A stretch of DNA of 64,000 nucleotides from the NCBI GenBank assembly GCA_000469685.2, contig LS997564.1, forward strand, positions 26,898,459-26,962,458, given 5' to 3'. The DNA is from Haemonchus contortus. Its lineage: Eukaryota > Nematoda > Chromadorea > Rhabditida > Trichostrongylidae. Position 1 is the first letter of the stretch. The number at the start of each line of letters is the position of its first letter. Shown one piece after another: positions 61,201-64,000 of the stretch. The notes under the pieces were generated by a model. The model saw only the letters and a list, made by a program, of their open reading frames with translations, did no database searches and was not told where the DNA came from. The position numbers and the translations under genes are program-made.

Positions 61201-62822
61201 GAAGAGATCAATATTGCAGAAAAGAAAGTACTTGCAGAAAAAACCGAAAACACTCCAAACTTCATCAGCACATTCAACACTGCAATGGAGAAAGTTGAAA
61301 AAACGATCGTTGACGCTATAGCCAAGATGAAGGAAAATCAACCTCGGAACAGTCATGAAAAAAGACGACGTTCTTCTGAGAATGATCCTAGAGATCCTAC
61401 TCCACGCAAAGTTCAACTGCTATCGGACGACGATTATATGGAGAAGCTAATTGAGGAAAACCACGACTACCTCGACGAATATGACGAACGTCGCCAAAAA
61501 GAAGAATAAAGCCGGCGTAGGGAGCGCCAGGAATACATTGAAGACTTAGAAAACGAGCTGGACCAACTCTATCAGGGACGCACCCTATTACCTCACAGAA
61601 AAAACGGAGACGGACCTGAAACTGTTCCTGAGCACATGAAATGTGCCTTCTGTGGCATTTACGGGCGCCACTATTCAGATTCCTGCTCATTGATCACTGA
61701 TGGTGACGAGCGCTACCGGTTCATACAGAAGGAAAGACGTTGTCGACTATGCCTCGGAAAGAACCACGGTCCTGACGATTGCAGAACTGAAGGAAAATCA
61801 TGCTGGTATTGCGATGTTATCATGGATACGGCCCTAGACTTCCTGATCAGCAAGCAGAAGCACCATAGAGCTCTTTGTAGAGTACCTAATTCGAAGGATC
61901 GTATCACAAAAAAATCAGGGCCATCAAAGTGGAAATCAACCGCGCGAAATACGAACAAGACGCGCCGGCCGGAGTGTAGCGAAATCGCTACCTCACAGCA
62001 TTTCTTGTTGAACTAACACAGCTTAACACCGTGTTGGCGTGGATGGTAGGTCAAGAGCATGGGTGGTCATCGGCCACCTTGATCGCGCGGGAAAGGGGCA
62101 CTATATAAGACGCCATGGTGGCCCCTCGGCACTCATTTTCGTCTGGAAGCGGCTCTCCGGTCTACCTGCCTGATTATCTGGTACTTATTCTGTTCTGTCT
62201 AACCAATAAAACTGTTGGACCTTTTTTACACATCCATCATTCAGCAATTCCGAATCAAGTTTACAAACAATACTGAACAATCTCAGCAATAAAGACCCGC
62301 GTGGCAAAGAGCTCAAATCACCGACAAAAGGGAAACATTAAGAATGCGGAAAGGCCCATTGTATTGCTTTTTCTCCGGAAAAGACGGGAATCATATCCGA
62401 AATCACGAACCTGTTATAGATTTGCTCCCAGTTCTCGCTGAGAAACGTGAACAGAACATCGTCGTTGATATGGTTTTTACTTACAGAATGGAAGACTTCA
62501 ATTATATCTGCAAACGAACCGTCTTCTACAGCTGATTTCAGGAAGCTGAAACAAATTTAGCCTTTTTACATATACGTAGCTGTAATCTAACATCAACAAA
62601 CCTTTTTATCGCTTGTTCATCGTCGTGGCATGAAACAGCAAGTCTCAAGTTAGTCAACTCAATTTTATTTTTTTCGATGCCAGCCATTTCATTTACCTAT
62701 GTCACTGACTTTGGCCACATGACTGCTTAATCTTTCTCATACTATCCATCTGATAACTTCTTCTTACCTTTTCGAAGGCTCTAGAGCCGAGAATTTTCAC
62801 TCCATAACAATACGTCCCTTCC
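49045..62822 (-). CDS. second M1 aminopeptidase, C-terminal part only
   Basis: The C-terminal (ERAP1-C-like) domain of another M1 aminopeptidase enters from the right edge. Exons 62768-62822, 62602-62696, 62411-62545 and 49045-49243 join in phase and end in a stop. They carry TYCYGVK, the helical repeats with CHDDEQAIK, FLSENWEQIYN, and the terminal helices IEVIEDRIAWRDRNYEPIV. The spacing from the ENW motif to the last helices is about that of animal M1 proteins, which supports this choice of last exon. The last intron is 13.2 kb, mostly the BEL/Pao insertion at 54253-62326. The catalytic part lies beyond base 64000. It is arranged head to tail with gene 1, suggesting a tandem family. Confidence 0.8.
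50020..50200 (-). mobile_element. RTE A shard (linker region)
   Basis: TRTRAFKDLVVYRSCSRLA and NAELSAFYKGLVNRKGK match the RTE A linker ([20 protein letters not shown]). A single short piece. Confidence 0.65.
50800..51262 (+). repeat. satellite unit split by a MITE
   Basis: Both sides of the MITE at 50947-51234 match parts of the 130-base satellite unit (TCAGTCGTTATCAAC before, GTCAAAGCTCCACTATTAAT after), so the MITE landed inside one unit. Confidence 0.6.
50947..51234. mobile_element. palindromic MITE, copy 2
   Basis: 288 bases, the same family as 35901-36179 with the same ends GGCTGCTTTCATAGTCCGCC. Flanked by a 3-base duplication ACT (50944-50946, 51235-51237). Confidence 0.88.
51262..51420 (-). 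mobile_element. second RTE A shard
   Basis: Close copy of part of 50020-50200, followed by a short hairpin (AACATCGCCG against CGGCGATGTT). Confidence 0.55.
51421..52655. other. no gene seen; partial hairpin
   Basis: Around 51560-51720 there is an imperfect inverted repeat centred on the ATCAGGTTCGACACTC region. A G9 run lies at about 52090. No coding region supported. Confidence 0.45.
52656..52934. repeat. hairpin element (palindromic MITE-like)
   Basis: Arms of about 110 bases: CATCGCATGACACACTCCTG at the left is answered by its near reverse complement ending at 52934. The body carries GGACAGGTCAAGTATCAG and its mirror. No recognised target duplication. Confidence 0.8.
52935..53384. other. 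intron of gene 2, nothing recognised
   Basis: No gene seen. Confidence 0.5.
53385..53512 (-). mobile_element. tRNA-derived SINE-like copy 2
   Basis: On the minus strand: A box GGTGTAGTGGCAAG at 53507-53494 and B box GGTTCGAATCCC at 53464-53453, followed by sequence shared with 6128-6270. Confidence 0.65.
53996..54122 (-). pseudogene. orphan or alternative M1 terminal exon
   Basis: Acceptor TTGTTTCAG, one-base lead, 41 codons and TGA. Encodes FQNNNNELYAVVEAALSK and DIQRVRWLYFRI, the pattern of the last helices of M1 enzymes. The phase fits the end of 62411-62545, but using it would skip about 30 residues that most M1 proteins have. No AATAAA was seen within about 300 bases downstream. It may be an alternative last exon or the relic of another duplicated aminopeptidase gene. 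Confidence 0.45.
54253..54604 (+). repeat. 5' LTR of BEL/Pao element
   Basis: Starts TGTAGCGAAATCGC, ends ACCGACA. Differs from the 3' LTR at two bases (near 54489 and 54554). Confidence 0.95.
54380..54386 (+). promoter_or_regulatory. TATA box in 5' LTR
   Basis: TATATAA in the middle of the LTR, followed by candidate poly(A) signals AATAAA at 54483-54488 and 54566-54571. Confidence 0.6.
54608..54619 (+). other. primer binding site, tRNA-Gly
   Basis: TGGTGCATCGGC, three bases after the LTR. It is complementary to the CCA-tailed 3' end of a nematode tRNA-Gly ending CCGATGCA. Confidence 0.8.
54763..61509 (+). CDS. BEL/Pao Gag-Pol polyprotein with 3' extension
   Basis: 2248 codons from ATG 54763 to TAA 61507-61509. 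Residues 1-130 form a coiled coil. About 144-320 are the Gag core (DUF1759 type, PLPIPTFGGDLWEWGNFWEL). About 344-406 hold three zinc knuckles (CMYCHDEHPSFTC, CLLCASPTHKTPEC, CFNCKGLHHTSC). The aspartic protease LLDSGAELSFI is near 490. RT spans about 800-1000 (LISDVEKAFLQIRL, FGLKSSPF, YVDN catalytic box). RNase H follows at about 1107-1200 (TFADAS, FSDSEIVLNWI). The integrase has an HHCC finger (about 1442-1483) and a DDE core (GLDYFGP, IISDNAPTF, GGFYERLVKS). A DUF5641-like tail reaches about 1830. A short hydrophobic stretch at about 1872-1892 follows. The final 250 residues are helical and charged and homologous to the protein of the 1.9 kb element. No frameshift is needed. The copy may be active except for the 3' stop. 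Confidence 0.93.
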   Translation: MSLIGTQKRLLTTFTNKLEHIISKLKEETPAEVLGGSSVSQNDLRESIRRLEEGNKILAETSAKVEEKLNSYASTVDAVGEPSSKEIEDYQEHAERAEASISQAFDLQTLLQARLHSTKSQMMSAETGSPNCTITQLKPKQLELPPLPIPTFGGDLWEWGNFWELFNNNIHSQDLPEMVKYNYLLSALKGPAKEAIKRFQVTKGNYEKAIQFLLYKYNNKELLINELIEQLDRCSLRSPSIKDQRCLLDEIQVIVTQLQEKGENVNSSWIIKKILGKFPSNIMRKAITRRQRMDSEEPFTINHLIHLLDDLLSTEELWLAYTGDLPNKKPSNDIIKTNHSSPRSCMYCHDEHPSFTCTAYLTPQARSSYLRQKQLCLLCASPTHKTPECKWRPCFNCKGLHHTSCCYKQNPSKPREQIPKKEDNPAVPTRSLDKSSKSNKSSDQNISKNNAMMQMTTTIRAKELFRPSLPVGEITVIHPGTRKLMQLEVLLDSGAELSFINKSLAEELSLPVIKEELMRINTFGSEETRQRSCKLVELEAWDKEGCLHSLCLYTNDVITSPLTSPRIPESDIETIRNLNIPIQNLNINKRNSEPAILLGCDEMWSFIRTDTTPISLPSGLTLLPTKLGYIVSGRVQTTPNQNHQHISLTSAAQDESVKWNNYWSMNIHVNTITPYDITISEQEQEMWEKYWALDAAGTEEFTGSQEQIRDATDRTVWDKFNNSIEQRNDGYYVRLPWKENHPPLPDNYALAYRRLVNVWTSLKKDSSLLEQYHNVFQEQLQKGIVEPVNNNTAPSGKTIHYLPHQPVLTPQKRTTKLRIVFDASAHYKECPSLNDILHRGPVLLPVLYGLLLRFRIGKIALISDVEKAFLQIRLHEADRDATRCLWLKDFRNPPDKSNIQTLRFTRVTFGLKSSPFLLAGTTQYHLNKFVEDELAQEIKDNIYVDNLILTSDTLQESTELYRKAKQIFIDLGMNLREFTSNNSTVMQTIQETDKADTPQPKVLGLKWNPQADTLLATCSIPEVSTVTKRTITSAIASVYDPLGWLVPLLHKSRTFLQFLWKEKHDWDSSIPANKAAEWTQILGNIQGFSKEIPRFLACKKSTVTLVTFADASTTGIAACIYLCHPITNSSGLLMAKSKLPSLQGQTTIPKLELNAFTLAMRLSNSIVTQLQKVLNIQGIYVFSDSEIVLNWIKKGPQREMGVFIHNRLEEIRRIANHIIGHERFVKYGYVASEDNPADCGTRGLTSKELSNHFWWTGPWFLQKDETEWPAQNTIFEAPQDTKREEISIPLRNHDYPILSTTHDTSSHDDFELIQGGHVRTLTKAKRIVAYAMRFIRVIASRANKKNSNSNIPLSLLNSEIIENSGPLTGQEIEFAGKMIIMHHQKTKITNLLKQKLQYLNIRPDTEGILRCYGRLGKAQLPIGAKYPIFVLQKTLLAEIIIQDIHNRYHPGTNHTMSLVRQQYWIPQLRSQVYRLIRKCLQCQKLNNLPYQYPAQEDLPKERVVKSSPFAHIGLDYFGPLPIKQPNGDKGKCYGSIITCMVTRLLHLDIVTDSSTVAFLQMLRRFFARRGVPRTIISDNAPTFLLGEAILRENFPTAPTDRTIAEALSNREIRWKHITPFAPWQGGFYERLVKSVKHSLYKTLRGSIVTIEELSTIVIEIESMLNTRPLTYIGKDMDTTQILRPIDFLQKDVEIIFPPLKRGEEGCDEFYFPPSEIPSIQTRNQAIAALETSCKLTEKFWQIWQAEYLTSLREKHDWALDHKKGCSKEPREGQLVLICEAILPRHSWKTGIVEKLVMNNQGIVREAVIRLANRRLIRRPINLLVPLELEDEYPEQALSDNESKTQPRYNLRHHRQVNYNDDNNNTQNQLSSSTVHCFTILQIVVCMALLGTSELMGLENHTIPHRDIRPSATIGCRMLQHDPNPRKWGINAVYPKPYTGLLETDYPKTKSEIIHSIFQPITKNINLRAVLSIPMTYNIYVQYSFHPQYMHHFRPSFIIMAEESAYKADFEFTASLYMVKISADDLEIDMTTSLHEIKQHLKMARTLDSQLTHYLLSTTEKQLSGGELMLYASRLLRTAVYAKEKILWYTQRYMLVNSIFRMATETDRVSEKRKEEWYEDKEHDTDQLSSKVAYELKILDRHIADIEEEINIAEKKVLAEKTENTPNFISTFNTAMEKVEKTIVDAIAKMKENQPRNSHEKRRRSSENDPRDPTPRKVQLLSDDDYMEKLIEENHDYLDEYDERRQKEE
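60757..61506 (+). other. 3' accessory region, helical part
   Basis: About 250 codons in the polyprotein frame, beginning at an internal Met (MAEESAYKADFEF). Contains AKEKILWYTQRYML, a long E/K/R coiled coil (KILDRHIADIEEEINIAEKK) and a basic-acidic hinge (HEKRRRSSENDPRD). It parallels residues 1-240 of the protein at 31981-32877. It sits where env lies in some BEL elements, but I see no Env signature such as a signal peptide plus ectodomain. Confidence 0.7.
61510..62016 (+). pseudogene. 3' accessory region, zinc-knuckle part after in-frame TAA
   Basis: The reading frame of the polyprotein stays open on the far side of the TAA at 61507-61509 for another 168 codons, stopping inside the 3' LTR at 62014-62016. 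It encodes a coiled stretch, then three knuckles: AFCGIYGRHYSDSC, CRLCLGKNHGPDDC and CWYCD...HHRALC. Spacing and order equal those in the 1.9 kb element. The TAA is either a recent nonsense mutation or a read-through stop. Confidence 0.75.
61975..62326 (+). repeat. 3' LTR of BEL/Pao element
   Basis: 352 bases, 2 differences from the 5' LTR. Preceded by the purine-rich CGGCCGGAG, and contains the last 14 codons of the accessory frame. Confidence 0.95.
62411..62545 (-). CDS. aminopeptidase gene 2, exon with ENW motif
   Basis: Acceptor TTTGTTTCAG, donor taken as GTTCGT at 62410 (phase 2). Encodes FLKSAVEDGSFADIIEVF and LFTFLSENWEQIYN, conserved near the end of M1 proteins. If the donor is not used, the frame stops soon after, at about 62340. 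Confidence 0.82.
62602..62696 (-). CDS. aminopeptidase gene 2, exon
   Basis: Acceptor GACATAG, donor GTTTGT. 31 codons plus two bases: IEKNKIELTNLRLAVSCHDD and EQAIK, equal to the EK..L..AL.C..D......L helices of M1 C-terminal domains. Phases match both neighbours. Confidence 0.82.
62768..62822 (-). CDS. aminopeptidase gene 2, exon with YCYG motif
   Basis: 55 bases: acceptor CCACTCAG, donor GTAAGA. Encodes EGTYCYGVKILGSRAFEK, matching the R..(V/T)YC.G.. motif of M1 C-terminal domains. Confidence 0.8.
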
Positions 62823-63874
62823 CTGAGTGGAGGAGGGATCCTTCAAAAAGGAAAATAAAAAGTGAAAGACAGATAGCTATAGAAAGCCCAAAGTCGAAGT
62901 TAACAAAACAAATGATTCGCGAAGCTGCCTTTCTGATTGTCCAAACTGATGAGTAGCAAGCCAGCATAGACTTTCTCGATTTGTTCAATAACTACTGAGG
63001 CGTGACTATGCAGTGGGCAACACTCAGCTCTGTGGTAGTCATTTCGGATGTTCTACCTTTGCCAAATGCACACTGATGCGAATCTCACTCAAGAATAAAC
63101 AACCGGCAATGTTGTGAATTGATCGTTAAACCTGCCATGCTTTACAATCAGACCGGAGGAAGCGGAATGCCATCTCTATTCGTTGATGCCTACCTCATCG
63201 AAGCCAAGTTTTCACCCTCTAACGAGATCAAAAACAGAAGTCATGAAAAATTAAGCTTCATACGATTTGAAATCTGTTCATTCAGCACCGGAGATCGACA
63301 GCATCGAAGTAATGCCAAGCACAACACACTTGCGCGAAAGAGAACCCTCCGAAAAGTTAATAACCAAAGAACGAAAAAATTGACAGTTTTGCTGGCTCCG
63401 AATACAATGCAACAAACCCTTTTATCTTGGTCAGACTTATCGTTTCTTACTGTTTCTACTTTCCATTTCTTACAAATCCTTTTGAACTTAGCCTCATTAA
63501 CGTTTTGGAGGCACAATTCATTCAGTATGCTCTTTCTGTTCTCCATTCCTTACATCAAAGATTGCACCGACTGTATGTTACCCTCAACGGTGGACGAATT
63601 TGAGCGGCTTGTGAAGCTGTGAAGAAGCTTCACCTGTGCCATTGGTGACACGTGAAAGAGCTTCAAACTAGAAGTCACCCATGGCGACAGTAGAAGGCAG
63701 TTTAGTACTTTTTTCTATTCACTGAAGCCAGCTTATAAGCAATTGCAGCGTTTGAATCTCGTAAAAGTAACGCTTCCATTTAAGTGAAGTAACATTTTTC
63801 CAATGTAAAAAACACCGTCTCCACCTCCCTCTAATAAGGCTCATCAGTGGCAAGGGAGGTAGACAAAAGCAAAA
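62823..63874. other. intron of gene 2, no further exon accepted
   Basis: One candidate M1 exon near 62870-62915 (minus strand) was not accepted (see rejected list). Open frames on both strands between 63119 and 63622 resemble nothing I know. Confidence 0.45.
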
Positions 63875-64000
63875 GATAGTGTATTATTCAGTGTAGTGAA
63901 AGAACGTACAAAAGTGATTCACGAGTTGTACTGTATGGACATTATTCATTGTGGTGAAAGGAAGTGAACGTAAAGAAGTGGTTTACGAGTCGTCTGTATA
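63875..64000 (+). repeat. tandem repeat of about 60 bases, running off the edge
   Basis: Two imperfect units: ATTATTCAGTGTAGTGAAAG...CACGAGTTGTACTGTA, then ATTATTCATTGTGGTGAAAG...TACGAGTCGTCTGTA. More units probably follow beyond the window. Confidence 0.75.

Larger units (their letters stand above)
54253..62326 (+). mobile_element. BEL/Pao LTR retrotransposon, nearly intact, 8074 bases
   Basis: Bounded by 352-base LTRs (54253-54604 and 61975-62326) with only two differences, and by a 5-base target duplication AAAGG (54248-54252, 62327-62331). The tRNA-Gly primer site is at 54608-54619. One long polyprotein frame (54763-61509) holds Gag, protease, RT, RNase H and integrase in BEL/Pao order, followed by an unusual 3' coiled-coil/zinc-knuckle region that continues past one in-frame stop. 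It lies in the last intron of aminopeptidase gene 2 in antisense direction. The LTR similarity and long open frame indicate a recent insertion. Confidence 0.95.

Noticed and set aside
62870..62915. Minus-strand segment FGQSERQLRESF as an M1 exon upstream of 62822
   Set aside because: The pattern is suggestive and a GT gives phase 2, but it would leave about 15 residues too few before TYCYG and the donor is poor.
63119..63622. 167-codon plus-strand open frame and overlapping minus-strand frame
   Set aside because: No recognisable domain, low-complexity composition, both strands open; likely chance in an intron.
1..64000. CRISPR arrays, operons, bacterial ribosome binding sites
   Set aside because: The window is clearly eukaryotic; the tandem repeats seen have no spacer-repeat structure.

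Overview
This window looks like genomic DNA of a nematode, probably a strongylid or hookworm-like species. It has short exons with GT/AG introns, a type II membrane M1 aminopeptidase like those of parasitic nematode gut, RTE-type LINEs, a BEL/Pao LTR retrotransposon primed by tRNA-Gly, and dense MITE and foldback DNA. The species is inferred, not shown. There is no prokaryotic gene organisation.

Host genes. Two M1 zinc aminopeptidase genes lie head to tail on the minus strand. Gene 1 starts at 33988 (ATG) and I can follow 13 exons down to 5660, about 544 codons: cytoplasmic tail, membrane anchor, N-terminal beta domain, the GAMEN exopeptidase motif, the split HEXXH..E zinc site, the YxKG tyrosine and the first part of the linker region. 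Its C-terminal helical domain must lie left of base 1. Gene 2 enters from the right edge. Only its C-terminal exons are visible (62768-62822, 62602-62696, 62411-62545), and its most likely last exon is at 49045-49243 with a poly(A) signal at 48962-48967. A competing or orphan terminal exon sits at 53996-54122. No other host gene is convincingly supported. One von Willebrand A-like exon (15676-15803, minus) and one unidentified open frame (15201-15453, plus) are weak candidates.

Mobile DNA, left to right. 1397-4453: a 3.06 kb TTAA-flanked DNA element with a 370 bp internal foldback. 6860-8312 and 8470-10413: two foldback elements with tRNA-like modules in their arms. 17583-20330: RTE LINE A. 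21540-23080: a degenerate roughly 130 bp tandem repeat. 25230-25771, 27228-27735, 27927-28611 and 34102-34660: TTAA MITEs. 31378-33269: a 1.9 kb non-autonomous LTR element (345 bp LTRs, TSD CACCG). 35690-37430: an RTE relic carrying a palindromic MITE (35901-36179). 37625-39770 (RTE A) and 39800-40960 and 43620-46750 (RTE B): minus-strand relics. 50947-51234: a second palindromic MITE. 52656-52934: a hairpin element. 54253-62326: a nearly intact 8.07 kb BEL/Pao element (352 bp LTRs with 2 mismatches, TSD AAAGG), inserted antisense in the last intron of gene 2.

Most notable. The BEL/Pao element carries, after its integrase where an env gene might sit, an extra coiled-coil plus zinc-knuckle (Gag-like) protein. 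The 1.9 kb LTR element consists of little more than a homologue of that same protein, flanked by its own LTRs, and has matching tRNA-Gly primer site and purine-rich 3' signals. This suggests a two-component system: an autonomous BEL element and a small partner that spreads the accessory Gag-like gene.
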